Shown: positions 1-13,128, counted from the stretch's first letter. The stretch: 64,000 nucleotides of DNA from Rhabdornis inornatus (GCA_013397075.1 VWZS01004822.1:428637-492636); one strand, 5' to 3'. A program made the numbers and translations. The notes: generated by a model from the sequence alone, not told the origin.

Positions 1-790
1 AGGACTTTGTTTCTACGGTCTTGTTGGATTATGTTTCATGGGTAAGCTAAATTTCCTCATGAGCCTGGAATAATTTGATTTTGGATGTTCCTTCCCCTGA
101 TGGATGTTGTCATCTCCATCATACCCATAATGAAAAATACACATGTGCTACAGATACTGTTCCAGCTGCATCCTAGTGCTTTCCTGGCAGTAGTAGCTAA
201 TATGATCTCTCCATGTAGCTCAGGAATGACTCATGGGAACATGCTAAAATTATGGAATAGCACTCAGGTTGAAAGCAGGCAGGGGATTTTTTGTTCTTTG
301 CTGTTAAATCGGGAACTCAGAGTCACAATTAGGTATATAAATGCTTCTTGATTAAGAAGGAAAGGTACATATATTTCAAAATGTATCACTTGAGAAATCA
401 GGGAATCTGTACATCCAGGTCTCTGTGGGGTTCCTAGCACGGTCAAGAGCTGTTTTCAACCAAATAATTTTAAGGATTTACCCATGAATTTTGCAGATGA
501 TTCCTCAAAAGCTTTTTAGCATGTGGTGGCAAATTTCTTTTAAGGGTGTTGTAGTCCATTGTCTCTGTGGTCAGCTCAGATGTTTGTAAATACTAGTTTC
601 ATTTTCCATATGCAGCAACACAAATTGCACCCTTGCATGCTAATTTGCATGTCACTGAACTGTAGAGATGTTAACTTTTTTTTTAACACAGATGATTTTG
701 ATAAAGAAGTAGAAAAATGCTGCACTCAAATTAGTGATATCAAGAATGAATGTACAAAAGAAGGTATCAGAACACACAAATATTCCAAAT
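1..790. other. Unique AT-rich DNA, no gene seen
   Basis: Open frames here are short (under 90 codons), resemble no family I know and overlap on both strands. I see no splice-bounded exon, RNA gene or repeat body. A CR1 tail begins at the right edge. Confidence 0.6.
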
Positions 791-1322
791 AATCATAGAA
801 TGTTCCAAGTTGAAAGGCCTCACAGAGGTCATTGAAATTCAACTCCTTGCCCTGCACAAGATAGTCCTGAGAATCACACCATGTGCTTGATAAAGTTTTC
901 CATACTCTTGTCGGGCTTGGTAACATGACCACTTCCCTGGGGACCCTGTTCAGTGCCTTGTTCAAGTTCCCTCTGGGTGAAGATCCCTTTTTCTAATACC
1001 CAACTGTAATGTCTCTTGGCACAACTTCAGGGCATTGACTCAGGTGCTGTCACTGGTCGCCAGAGCAGAGATCAGTGCCTGTCCCTCCTCTTCACCTCAT
1101 GAGGAAGTTGTAGACTGCAATAAGGTCTCCCCTCAGTCTCCTCCAGGGTGAACACACCAAGTGACCTCAGCCATCCCTCACACAGCTTCCCCTCCATATC
1201 CTTCACCATCTTTGTAGTTCTCTTTGGACTCCCTCCAATAGCTTTATATCTTTCTTATATTGTGATATCCAAAACCACACACAGTACTCAAGACAAGGCT
1301 ACACCAAATCAAAGTGGGAATA
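791..1322 (-). mobile_element. CR1 LINE, 3'-terminal fragment
   Basis: Read on the plus strand, the segment opens with 'aatcatagaatgttccaag' and 'ggcctcacagaggtcattg'. This is the reverse complement of the CR1 3' tail, so the element lies on the minus strand. The usual CR1 landmarks follow in order, diverged: the 'ccctggggaccctgttcagtg' block near 935, the 'aggtctcccctcagtctcct' block near 1124, and 'ccaaaaccacacacagtact' near 1269. CR1 elements are typically truncated at the 5' end, and this copy keeps only the end of ORF2 and the 3' UTR, about 530 bp. Many substitutions and stops show it is old and inactive. The subfamily cannot be set by eye. Confidence 0.85.
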
Positions 1323-1492
1323 CCATGTTTCCTTCCTTTATAGTTAATGAAAGAGCTGTGGAACCACAATTTAATTTACCTCTTTATTCTTATATGCATC
1401 ACTGTACATTCTGTATCAATGCCAACAAGCTTAGCTTTCTATTAAAATTTCTCTACCCTTTAATTTAGAGTGAGGTGACAATCAATTCTGTT

Positions 1493-1566
1493 TTCTAGAA
1501 TATTCTTATATATTCTATAAACAGAATTAGATTTTCTATATATTTCTAGAATACTCTAGAATATTC
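1493..1566. promoter_or_regulatory. Array of heat-shock-element-like pentamers
   Basis: Two clusters of alternating TTC/GAA triplets spaced by two bases occur here. The first (1493-1505) is TTC-ta-GAA-ta-TTC, a perfect three-unit heat shock element, with a further in-phase TTC at 1513. The second (1544-1566) is TTC-ta-GAA-ta-CTC-ta-GAA-ta-TTC, five units with one mismatch. HSF1 is known to bind inverted nGAAn arrays of this kind. The spacer is almost always 'ta', so the array could equally be a decayed 10-bp tandem repeat. Function is not shown by sequence, and no nearby gene is visible. Confidence 0.4.
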
Positions 1567-2730
1567 TTTGCAATATCTGGAGCTTTTGCCACCAAACTCA
1601 TCATATCGAACTAAAAATAACCACCCTGATTCATTATAGATTTTCTACCGGTATTTCTAAGGTAGTAAGTAAGGATAGTAGTAAGTCATTAGAACAATTT
1701 GAAATTATCTGATGACAGAATTACAAGCAGAATATAGGCCTTCAAAATATTGCTTGGAACTTTTTTTTTTTTTTTTTAATTTGGTTGGGTCTGTTTTATA
1801 GCCCAGTAAACATGGTGAGACAAAATAAAAGGAGAGGTCTCTTAATTGGATGAGTGTTACAAAAGTCTTACCAAATTTATGAGAATTATCAAATCACCCT
1901 TTTTCTCTTGAACTAGAGAAAATCCTGTTCCTCAATGCTCACAGCAAAGAAATAGGTAAAACTTAGGAAGTTTTCCATACCTGTAGCACAACCAACCCTC
2001 TTCTGCCTGCAGATCTTTTGGTTGTCTCACGCAGCACACTGCATATTTATGGAAATGTCGTGACACACTTGCTTCTCTCATTCAACAGAGGACTGGGGAA
2101 GAGTTTTTTTGACAAAAAACAGAATCTCAAGCTTTAAGTATGCAACAGAAGTAGAGCTAGAGGAGCAGAAGCTAATATTATCAAAACTGATTTTTAATTT
2201 TTTACTACGTTCAGGATCCAACCTAATTTAGGGAAGGCTTTCATGTTTTTCCTATACAGAATGAAAATGCTGTGAGCTTGAGCAGGATTTGAGCTAAAAA
2301 GAATCTAATATATTAAGACTTCTGGAAGTAAAACTAATATGTAAAAGATGTTTACTCTGGATCATTTGTTTGATTTCATAGCAAATCTTAATGCTTCCTT
2401 TGAATGTTTTGAAAAGTTACCAAATTTGAATTTCCCCTTCTTTTGAACTTGCCTTTCTGCCTTCCTCCTTCAACAGAATTTGATTTAAAGTTTTCAAGGG
2501 CACATTCACTCTTTTCTTTGAAATGATGCCAAAGTCCTTAAAGTCTCTACTGAGAGAATATCTTAGTTAGAAAAAGTGGGAATGAATAAGAGTTTTCCAA
2601 TATTCTAATCAAAAAGAGCTATAAACCATTCCCCAAATACACACTTCAAATGAAAAATTTAATTTGAGTTTTAAACTTGAAAAATACTGACAAGTCTTAT
2701 TCTCAGGATTCAACATTTGTATATGTGCTC
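1567..2730. other. Unique AT-rich DNA, no gene seen
   Basis: A T-run of about 17 bases lies near 1761-1777. Apart from that I see no repeat body, coding frame or RNA structure. Confidence 0.55.
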
Positions 2731-2765
2731 TTGTTTGTTTGTTTGTTTGTTTGTTTATTTGTTTA
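2731..2765. repeat. (GTTT)n microsatellite
   Basis: Tandem TTTG/GTTT tetranucleotide with one interruption (TTTA), about eight units. Confidence 0.95.
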
Positions 2766-2769
2766 GAGG

Positions 2770-4373
2770 AGCTTTGATATCCTTGTGGGATTAAGATGAA
2801 ATGGCTGAACTGAATGTTAATTGAAACTGGTCAATGCATTTTGTGGAGAAAAAATCCCAGCTCAAGCATGTGTCTACATGCTTCAACCTTACAATAGAAT
2901 CTCTGGATGGCCATAAATACTTTTTGAAATTAAACCTCATGTTGATGATAGAAAGCAAGATACACCTGTCACATGATTGGACTTTTATGAGATAATTTTC
3001 TCTCTAGCTTTTGAAGTATTCACTCTCTTGAGTGCTTATTATCTTTTTGCTTGCTATTTTTGTCATGTAGAATTATTTAATTCAGAAAAAAATGATTTGT
3101 TATGCTGGAAAATGTAAAAAAGTTCAGTGTCATATTTTAGTACATGGTAGATGTCTTTTAGTGAGAAATGTATGAAAGTATTTCTGTGAAAATTGTTCTT
3201 TAAAGCATTTTTGGTTTTGTTCTTCGTATTCTAGATTGGTTACATTTTTGAAAATATCCCTCATGTCGTTAAAAATATGAACCCAGAAATTTCTGAGATG
3301 GTTTTGCAGGAAGTACAGCTGCAATTCCAGTTTCTCATTTAGCTCATATTTTTTTCTATGGTCTTGTTAATCAGTTCTTTCTTTGTCAGAGAGGGGGATA
3401 AATATATCCATTACATTGTTTTGAATTCTTAAGAGTTCACTGTATATGTAAATAACCCATGCATGACAATTCTACTTTTTAATCTTTTATCTAGAATGCG
3501 GTATCTTCTTGGTGTTGTAGGTCCTTGCCAGCTAGTGGAATAGCCCAGCACATTCTGACATTCAGATTTCCATCATGGCAGGTATTCTATATGCAGCATG
3601 AAGTGTAACAAGCTCTTGCTGCTTATGAGACCTTGTGTCACCAGGAACAAAGCAGCCCCTGGCAGATACCAATGATGAGCTGACTCCTTGCCTCTTCTCT
3701 TAGCTCATCATTCACTTTCAAGAAAAGTGGAATTATCCCAGCTATTTGCTGCTCTCCAAGTCACAATGACCTAATTGACTAGGATCGCTGTGAAGAAACA
3801 TCATCAGTGAGTTGTTTATTGCCTTTAAAACCTGCTTTTTGTAAATCCTCAAAATATTCAGGAATAAAGAACTTATATTATAGTTATGTCTGAGGGACAA
3901 ACAAAATTTTAACTTTCCATCTACATGCTTGAGACACTTTATGATGTTGTTATTAGTATTTAAAAGAAATACATTTTTAGGCTAGTGTTAATTATCCCTA
4001 GGTAAATATCAGTAAGAGCAGCTTCATCTAACATGATTATTAAATGTTGATTTTAAATTAAGAGATATTTGCAATATAAAAGGAGCTTTCATCTGTGTAG
4101 AAAGGGTACTTAAAATATTTTAATTTCTGTTTTTTCCACTGTTCCATTTTTTTAATTACCATATTTTCTTTTGCAGTAAATTTTAGCAGAATATAAATTC
4201 AAGGGGTAGTTTTTTATAACATCTTTTTAATAGTTATTATTGTGAAAGCCGGGCACTCTGACCCTAATTAACATTGTATGGTATTTTTCACTGCCTGAAG
4301 GGACCAGCTAAATTTTCCTTGCTGATCATAATCAAAAGCCTGTTTGTTTAGCAATCATTATTATAATAAAAAG
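2770..4373. other. Unique AT-rich DNA, no gene seen
   Basis: Only short chance frames are present, the longest 64 codons on the minus strand at 3130-3324. None has recognisable domains. Confidence 0.55.
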
Positions 4374-4397
4374 AGAGTGAGTGAGTGAGTGAGTGAG
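4374..4397. repeat. (GTGA)n microsatellite
   Basis: Five to six clean tandem copies of GAGT/GTGA, followed by a short purine-rich stretch ('aaggggggagaga'). Confidence 0.95.
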
Positions 4398-4727
4398 AAG
4401 GGGGGAGAGACTATTTATATTAGTGTCTGTGCCCGTACCACAGAGATGTCTGCTTTCAAAATAGAAAGAAAAAGTCCCTCAGCTCCCAGTGATGTTAATG
4501 GAAGTTCTCCAACTAAATCCCTGAACATCTCTTTGAAAACATATGCCTAACATTGATTGCTAAAAGTGTAGGTTTCTTCTTTCTTTCAGCAAAGAGTAAG
4601 TCTGGTCAAATCTATTTTTCCCCTCCCCTCATTCTGATACACTGTCTTGGTGGGCTTTGTGAAAACTGCTGAGAGAGATATCAACACTCATCTTGCAAAA
4701 ACAATTCTTCAGGCTTTTTTTTTTTTT

Positions 4728-4749
4728 NNNNNNNNNNNNNNNNNNNNNN
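4728..4749. other. Assembly gap (22 N)
   Basis: A run of 22 N flanked on both sides by T-runs (12 T or more on the left, 5 T on the right). The gap probably marks an unresolved poly(T) tract. Translations crossing it are meaningless. Confidence 0.98.
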
Positions 4750-7470
4750 TTTTTCTTAAATGCTGGTAAATTCTCTTTTCTTCTTGCCCTGAAAGGATAA
4801 GGATATCTACAAGGGAGAGATGAAACTGATATAAATTGGTGTTATGCTTGAGGGATGAGAAGTCACCCAGTTGGGACCTTGGAGTCTCCAAAAGGGAAAA
4901 AAGGGAACACTCCAGGGCAAAATCTTTATTATCTTTATTGTTCACTTGCAGAAATTGTCTTCAGAGGGTTGTTGAAATGAAGCAGGGCCAGAGAGGTTGC
5001 TCTTCATAACTTGTTGGGGTAATCTGCAGTGTCAATTCCTGCTAAAGGGGAAGAGCAGGCCACTCACTGGGACTGGCTTCTAAGGAAATGCTGGATCAGA
5101 AGCCAAATGTATAACCAGAAAAGAAGGCTTACTTTTCCTGTTGCAGAAAGGGACTATTTGAAAATAAGATTACACAAGAAAGTTATAACAGGTTTTCACT
5201 CAATTTGTATCCTGTTTTCCACTCAAGAAAGTTTCCTAAAATATTGTGCTATTGGTCTTTGCATGTGTTTANATAAATTTATTAAATTATATTAATATTT
5301 TATACAAGTATTCATATTTATATGTGTAAAGCAAGTTTTTAAATGTTTTTGTCGTCTTTTTAGAATACATTTTTAAAATTTCAGTTTTCAATGCCATCTT
5401 GGAGCCAAGCTAACCTTCCAATTGCCAAATTTTCCCTGGAGAGCTAATTCTGGTGTTTGGGCTAGTTCTACTCTCTGTGATGGATGTTTGACTATCAGTG
5501 CCAAGACAGTAAAGTTCTAGAATTTATAGAATAATTGATTATCTCAGCTAAGAAGTCAGAAAATGTGTAATGATTATAAGAACCAGGAAGGAAAACAAAA
5601 CCAAGACATTCTTTTCCTTTAAATTAACAAAGCCTTGCATTTTTAATGTCATAGAGCTTTAGAAGAGCTACATTTTTGTAAAATAAGAGCTGATTTATTC
5701 TGTTTACATCTCATGGTTAATTCAGAAAGACTGAAATATTACAGAGGAGCTGTAATAATTTTCTTTTTTTTTTTCTATTCAGAGTTAACCTCACAGCAGA
5801 ATGAATATGGAGACCACATTTTCAATTTGAGTTTTAATTTCCTGTAAGAAAGTTCATGTATTTGAGATAAACTAGGATTAAATGTATACAAATAAGTATA
5901 TATATATAATATCTCATTTATTTTTATGTCAATATTGTGTGAAGGTGGAAACCTTACTTTCATGAGAAGCTGGAGACAACTGGATGCAGAAGTCAGCATT
6001 TACAGCCACTTTCTCATTTTTGCTTAGAGTATACAGAAAAGAGCCTGTATCTTCCACAGATCACCACTGTAACAGAAATGTCTTTTTTCTTTGTTTTTAT
6101 TAATTTCCCCTTCATTAAAAAGAACATTATCTACTCTTCAAAAATGAAGACATATTCGTGTTCTCCACTCAAACTTAATTGCAGATCATCACCCAGATAT
6201 GTCAATCGACTGAAGTTTTACATTTTTGAAATTATGGAAACTGTTCTTGATGAAAAAATATTCACTATATGGTTTAAGAAGCAATTTTCTATTAGAAACG
6301 GTGTATTGTTTTCTATCAGTTTTAAAGAATTTCTTGATCACTTACAGTATCCACAAAAGCCATATGTAAAAATTGTAAATAGACTATTTGTCACAAATGC
6401 TCCAAAAGTACTCTCAAAATATTCTGAGCATGTTAAATCAGTAACTCAACATTGAATATAAAAAGAAAGAACCCAATAATACTTCAGTGCTCTGATTCTA
6501 GCTATTGGACAGGTCATCTATGTTTCAACCTGAGACCAAGCTGAGACCTCACAGTCCTTTCTTCCCTTCCCCTGTTCTCCACTTTCCACTAGATGCCGAA
6601 GCATCTTGACTTTACTTAACTCTGACCAGATGAAACTAAAGCTGGCTATAAACTATTAAAGGTTTACATAGAAGTAGCTAATGGCAAATGCTGACTTTAA
6701 AAGTCTTCATCCTCCAAAAGCAGCAAGAGGCATTTTAAATCATAATGATTTCCATGTATCCTTAGTGGACCATAAGTATTCACTCAGCTTAAGGAGAGAT
6801 GATGAATCAAAAGCATTCTCAAAGGCAGTTTCAATCATGGTAAACAGTATTTTTTCATTGACTTCAAGCATTTTATCCAGTATGATAATTTTTCAGTAAT
6901 TCTACTAGGAGGAAAGTGTTCTTGAGGCTTATATTTTACTTTTGTTCTCTGGTAAACAATGATGAGTCTGTCTGAACAAATGAAAGAGATAGCCCAACAT
7001 TTATGGCCTTTATCTCTAAGTGGAAATATGCCCACTTTTCATCTATGAAAAACTTATCTCTATTGTTTGGATTGGCTTTTTTTAAGCTGAAACTCAACGT
7101 ACTGTGTGAGTAGTGAGTAAAAACCTAGCCCCTTGCTTTCAATCCACTGAAATTTTTATCATTTTTTTCTTGAAATTCCTCTGAGAGCTATGAACTTTTC
7201 AAAATGCATAAGTATTAACATTCTAAACCTTTTAGCACCAGAAACAGTGAGAGTCTTCCTCCCTCCCCCCCATTCTTTGATGCTACAAAACATTGCCTAA
7301 AACAATAAGGCACTCACCACTAATAACAGAACCCTGTTTTCTTAACACCTCCTGCAACTGCAGGTCAATGTCTGACAGAATAAGGTTACAAATAAGAGCC
7401 ATGCCATCTAAATACACATCTAAACGCTGTCAGGACCTGACTGCAATCACAAGTAACGACAAACTCTAAT
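4750..7470. other. Unique AT-rich DNA, no supportable gene
   Basis: A single ambiguous base occurs at 5272. The longest frame is 125 codons at 6078-6455 (plus). It begins in a phenylalanine-rich stretch read from T-rich DNA and matches no family I know. A frame of this length is expected by chance in a 64-kb AT-rich window, so I do not call it a gene. Confidence 0.5.
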
Positions 7471-7479
7471 ACCCGAAAT

Positions 7480-7492
7480 CTACCAGGTGGCA
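7480..7492 (+). promoter_or_regulatory. CTCF-core-like motif
   Basis: 'ctaccaggtggca' agrees with the commonly quoted CTCF core CCASYAGRKGGCR at 12 of 13 positions (second base differs). This is a motif match only; single cores of this quality are common. Confidence 0.25.
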
Positions 7493-7494
7493 GA

Positions 7495-10020
7495 AATACT
7501 ACACCAAGAAACCCAGCTTGTAGCCACCCTTACAAATAAATATGAAAGGAGAAATCAGAGTTTTCTCAGTTCCAATTTTTACAGGAGGAGTGACAATTTC
7601 CTTCTCAAGGTGTCAGTCCAGGTTTTATTACGCTGCTTTTCAGCTCTTTTGGTTGATGTAAAGGTGTAAATAAAACCCACCATTTTTACGCAGGCAAAAG
7701 ATGAAGTGTTTGGATCTAATTTGTTCATCCTACTTCAAGAAATAGTCTCCCTTGAAACCAAAATTAGTGAATCTCTGTACATTTACAGCTTAAATACTTC
7801 TCAATAATCAGTCACCTCCACTTCAGGACCTTGGGCTTATTTTGTTACATAGCATTTTCCTGGTTTTCTCTTATCTTCTTTATTTCTTATGTGAATATTT
7901 AATGCTTTACTTTGAGAAGCAACCACAAAAAAAATCTCCCTCTGAAGGACATATAAATTAATAGAACAGCACTGTTCAAGGAGTACAAAGAAGTCTCTCC
8001 CCTATTATTTTGTGTTTTATTTGCTAAAATAGAATATTATTTTCTCAGTATAACTAAATTACCTCTATTTTCCTCAGTTTCTGACCTATAATTAACTCCT
8101 TGCAATTTTGTGCAGATACAAATTTCTAAATTATCTACCTTATTTGTATAATGGGAGTCAATTTAATTTGTATTACAGAGGTCCTTCTCTGCATGCAACT
8201 CTATTTCCCACAGGATTTTTAATCTGATCATTTTTTAAATTCCAACCTTTTAAATACATACAACAGACCAAGCTAAATCAAAAGCAATCTTTGTACAAAG
8301 TACTGCCACTCAACTCACTGGACACCTTATAAGCCCTTTCATAAATCTAAATTGCAGCAGTTTTCAGTCAATACTTCAAATCTCTAGAAAAAAAATTCTC
8401 TTGAACCTTTGACTTACCTTTTGCACTAAGGACAAATTGTACCAGTAAAGATACATAGTATTACAAAAATGATATACGTAACTGAGCAGGATCATTCTGA
8501 AAGACAGCTTAATACATATCCGCTGTTCTACAACAGTGGTAGTTTGGTCTCTTGCAGGGCTAACCCTGCAATTTTCCTTTATGTCCTCAAGCGATTTCTG
8601 AAATTCTAAAGTGACTGTCATTCTTACACACCATAGGCACAAAGTAGTCCCTATCTGAAATAATGAAGTTGAAGGAACCTTTTTACCCAACTATACTGTT
8701 TACAAGCAGATTTTAGAGCTATATCAGCCTATTAAAAACTAAATTATTCCTTAGTTACAGTGAATGTGAGTAAATACCTCTCCTTTTTCTTCTGTATCTC
8801 TTCCGTTTCTTATATGTAACCAATACTTGTCATGAACAGTGAACATCTCATTAAATTTAATTAGAATTTCACTTGTTGAGAGAAAAACAGAGTGGTGGGG
8901 GAGAAGAAAGAAACTTTGTTCACAAATTTCAAACCTGTTATTTTTGAACTTCTATGAGAAATCCTCAGAGAAGAATCTAATAGTTTTTCACTGTGCTGGA
9001 TTTTATTTTTTTCGGTGTTTGCCACTTCAAAATAGACAGTACCAGATATACTACACATTTATGCATTTGTGTTTCACTCACTAAAATCTCGTCTACTTTC
9101 TGATTTGCCATGCTTTTGATTTCATGTAGAAGGCCATACATTTAGGTATGTATGATCGCTGATGAGTCCATGGGATGTACTCATATCTGCTTATTTCTCT
9201 ATTGCTGACTCTTTCTTCCCCCTAAAAGTCCTGCAAGAAGTATTCAGTGAGATTTTTACTGATAGTTATCTAGAGTCTGAATGGATACTTGCTTGCAGCA
9301 GCAACAGAAAGGCAAGGTGTCCACAGGATTATTCCATGTTCCTATGATGTATGCATCAATAACTCCGTTTTGCTTTCCCCAGCTGTGTAATTAACTTCTG
9401 TAAGTGGAACATATCCTTTTCAAAAACAACAGTGTAGGAACCTTAAGCAGGACCTTAAGACTTATTTTCTCCTCTTCCACTCTTTCCCTTAATTTAAATT
9501 CCCATAATGTTAGGACTATTGTATTTCATGCCTACATTTCATAATGTGGTTTTGAATTTCTTCGACATTTTATATCCTCCTTATATACTCTGACTTTTGA
9601 GTGGTTATATTAATTGTTCAGGTCTTTCTTAGCAATAATACCAGAACCAAAAATAATCTCAGGCTGAATTCCACTATTTTCAACAAGTCATTTGCCCATC
9701 CAAAGAAATGGAATCGTCTTCTGGATGCCATTTTAGGTTTTTGTATTATAAAATATTTAAATGGTACTGTAAGGAATGAATAGGCCCCCAAACTTGTAAT
9801 CTGTTCAGTCAAACAGAAGTAGCATCTCTATGGTAAAATAATATTTTTCTTCAGAATCTCAGGCTTTATTCACCTAATTTCTGAAATAATTTATTGCAAA
9901 ATTCCATGCCTCTGGTGACTTCTGCAGCACATTCTCACAAAAATGCTTCTATTTTCTTCAACTTTTATGTGGAATATTTTCTGCCTTCCTTAAGGGAATA
10001 TTATCCTTATTTAGTTGAAC
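7495..10020. other. Unique AT-rich DNA, no gene seen
   Basis: Several overlapping short frames of 60-104 codons lie on both strands (for example 8376-8690 minus), none with recognisable domains. No repeat body was identified. Confidence 0.5.
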
Positions 10021-10022
10021 TC

Positions 10023-10050
10023 CTTTTTTTTTTTCTTTTTTTTTCTTTCT
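10023..10050. repeat. T-rich low-complexity tract
   Basis: Nearly pure T with two C interruptions. It produces a lysine-rich frame on the opposite strand that should not be read as a protein. Confidence 0.9.
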
Positions 10051-10657
10051 GTGAGTATATTATGGACCTCACTGAAAATCAGTTGAATATCTTCAATTAA
10101 AATTGTTAAGTATTCTGAATCATGATTACTTTTCAGTGACTCTAAGTCATGTGTTGTTTTAAAAACTGCTCTAATGAACAGTGCCACAATTTCTTCAAAC
10201 CTGTGTTTCATGCACTTCATAAAAAAGCTAGTTTATCTTCACTCTGTATGGACAGTTTTATTCTGATTGACTGCATTAACTGTTATGCTTTCAGATCAAG
10301 CATGCAATTTCTTTAGGCATGACTGCTTCCCTCATTACCTAGGACACAGTGTCTCAGAACAGGGCAAGCCAATGTGTAAACCCAGGTTGGCTAGGGAAAA
10401 GATATTCTGGATGTCCTGTTCTAGAGATAGACTAAATATACTTAAAGAACAACTGTTATTTAGTGAAATGGTGGCAGCTTTTATAGATAGTATTTGTTTA
10501 ATCATATGATATTGTTTCACCATTTCTCAGTGCACAGCTCTTAACAAAATCCTTACTTAGCTGTATGTAATTGCGTAAAAGTAGAATAGCTGTAAGCAAA
10601 TTTCTTCTATATCTTTAAAAAGAGTTAGAATTCTTGTGTAATATGAACCTGAGTTGT

Positions 10658-10683
10658 GGGTGGTGGGGGGGGGGGCGTGGGTC
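10658..10683 (+). repeat. G-rich tract, possible G-quadruplex
   Basis: 'gggtggt', a run of 11 G (10665-10675), then 'cgtggg'. Four or more runs of at least three G with loops of four bases or fewer fit the standard G-quadruplex pattern. Formation in vivo is not shown. Confidence 0.6.
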
Positions 10684-10689
10684 GTGGTG

Positions 10690-12755
10690 GTGAGCATTGT
10701 TAAACAAACAAAAAGAATAAGAAATTCAAGGAACCTGGCAAAGCATGTGTTTGTTGTTCATCTGCTTGCTCCTGTCCATCTTATTATTCCCTTGATATTA
10801 CACTGACAAATCAAGAAGAAAACAACATCTCCTAGAAACAAAAAATCTTGAATTGATGAGTAATTACTGAGAAGAATGTAAAGCAGAATATAAGAAATAG
10901 TCTTCTGAGAAGTAAAAGCATCAATCTGATTTTTCTCTATTATTAAGTTGCTTTCTTTCCTCTGTTTATACCATGTTCCTGTTAATATACCTCTTGCTGG
11001 AATTTCTTTTTACATTTATCAGCTGCTCAGGTTTTCCAACATTGTTTTCCAATTTTCCTTTTATTATTGGACACTAGATCTACCCTGTCAAAATGATTTC
11101 TTTTATTGACTATTCCAACTCTAATTATAGCAGGGAACACATGAATTTATGCTATTAAGACTACCTCCAAATAATATCTTCTATGTTCTCTGGAATCATA
11201 GATTTTTGCTCATCTATGGCAATTAATCACAATTACAGGTTTTTATTAACTAATTCTTTCTCATTACAGTAGAAAAAAAGGTACTGGTTTGGGGATTTGT
11301 TTCTTCTAAAACCAACTTATTTAAAGAGCCTGTACAGCTGCAAGATTAACTTTAAATTATTAGTCAGGGGACATCTATTCTTCAAATCAAATATATTACT
11401 GAATGCTTATAGTAAATAATGAATACAAGTTTGCATAATTAATTAATTATTCTTTTCTCATCTGTTAAATTATTTCTTCTTATTATTTTCATACTAATAG
11501 GTTCCACAAAACAGTGTTCCAGGTAGAAAAAATAATTTCAATGCTTATTACAAATTATAGCTTATTCCAATAGATTAATTTATTGCAAATGAACGAAAGA
11601 GTTTATTAAATATTAATTTTCTTCTATCTTCACTGATATTAGTGATTTAAGTTTGGCTATAATATAATCAATTACAGTGAAACATGCTGTGAGAAAGTGA
11701 GCTTAGCACATTAATTTAATTTATTTTAGCTACTCCTACTGTCTCCAAAATAATTTCTATGGTTACAAGGCATTTGTCAAAATTCCTAAAAGATACATCC
11801 TGTGCTGCTGATTCTTCTCTAAATAAGGCTAGCATTTTATTATTCTCTCTGGAAATACCTAGTTTGGGATTTCTGTATCTCTAAACATTTCTCCCTCAGA
11901 AGAGGAGAATTAAAACGTTGTTATCAATTGACATTTTATACAGACAAAATGCATGGTAGCTGCTTGTAAAACAGATACAAGAAACATGCAAATGTTTATA
12001 AATAGCTAGGAGAATCTGACATGTCTCATCTGAGGTATCGAAGTACTCAGTTTCTTTTCACCCTTTTAGGAGACATGCTGACAGAATCCACCATGGGGTT
12101 TAGAGCTGTAAGACTTTAGTTGTTGGCTGACATGAATATAAATTTACACCTATAATATCAAGAAGGTGGGAAAGAAAGGACTATAATTGCAATCTCTTAA
12201 ATATGAACCTATACCAATTTTGATCCTGAATTTGATATAGCACATGTGTGGTGCCAAGTGGTAGAAATGTTTAATAGGGAGATTCAGCCCTTAATACTTG
12301 AATGCAACTGGTATCACCCTTATATGAGATAGATTGGTATTGGGAGAAATACATTCTTTTCAATCATCATTTGAGAGGAAACAATACAAGCTGCTCTGAG
12401 ACTTCAATATGAAGCATCACTAGAGCTTGAAAATAGGCTATGAGGACAGCCTACTTTTATCTTGTATAAAGTTGCACTGCTACCCAAAAGGGCAAACTCT
12501 GCCTCTTCCTTTTGTTTCCTTCCTTCTGCCAGAACAAGGATTCATGAGTCTCCGTGGTGAGCTGGTTCTAAAGCCTCACATTCCACATTAAAAAGTCATC
12601 TAGCAGTCACCCTCATGACATCCATGCTGGAATGTGGCTCTTTTGTCCTTTATTTACAGAAATATTGAAATTTCATTCTGCAAAGGAATGTCTCTGCTGA
12701 CCATTGAATACAAAATAAATAGAATTTATTTTTCTTTGCAAAGAAGGCTCATTTT
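10690..12755. other. Unique AT-rich DNA, no gene seen
   Basis: Very AT-rich with long runs lacking any open frame. A homeodomain-type cluster 'taattaattatt' lies near 11437-11449, which is unremarkable at this base composition. No repeat body was identified. Confidence 0.5.
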
Positions 12756-12756
12756 A

Positions 12757-12825
12757 TTATATGTATATCTATATTTATAGATATACATATATATATTTAT
12801 ATATATACACACACACATATTTATT
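12757..12825. repeat. AT/AC-rich microsatellite
   Basis: Imperfect (TA)n/(TATATT)n running into (AC)4 near 12807-12816. It yields a tyrosine/isoleucine-rich frame on the minus strand that is an artefact of the repeat. Confidence 0.9.
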
Positions 12826-12969
12826 TCTTTATCACAGAAGAGTTCAGGATTGTTACATGCTGGTATGATGGCAATGTTTAGAAATCCAATCTGTGACAGA
12901 TTCTGCAAAAAAGAATTTGGAATTCTTTCAAATAAGACATCATAGCATAAACTATGTCAGAAGCTACCT

Positions 12970-13128
12970 CTGGACCACCTAATCTATCACCTGTTCAAAG
13001 CAGTGATAACTTCAAAGTTAGCTTGGATTGTTGAAGACTCTCCTCAGTTGAAAAACAAAAAGCTTCAAAGATTGAGTTTTCATGGTCTTTCTGGGCTCTT
13101 GTCCCAGTCCTTAACCACTTTGATGGTG
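12970..13128 (-). mobile_element. CR1 LINE, 3'-region fragment
   Basis: On the plus strand the order is 'ggaccacctaatctatcacc', 'tgttcaaagcagtgataac', 'tgagttttcatggtctttctgg' and 'accactttgatggtg'. This parallels the reverse-complemented avian CR1 3' region (its 'tgctcaaagcagggccaac', 'gagttttgagtatctcc' and 'gaccaccctcatggtg' blocks). Divergence is high. The terminal tail itself is missing. The piece stops where the ERV LTR begins, so the LTR may have inserted into or beside it. Confidence 0.65.

Noticed and set aside
6078..6455. 125-codon open frame, the longest outside transposons
   Set aside because: No recognisable domain, starts in T-rich sequence, and a frame of this size is expected by chance in 64 kb of AT-rich DNA read in six frames.
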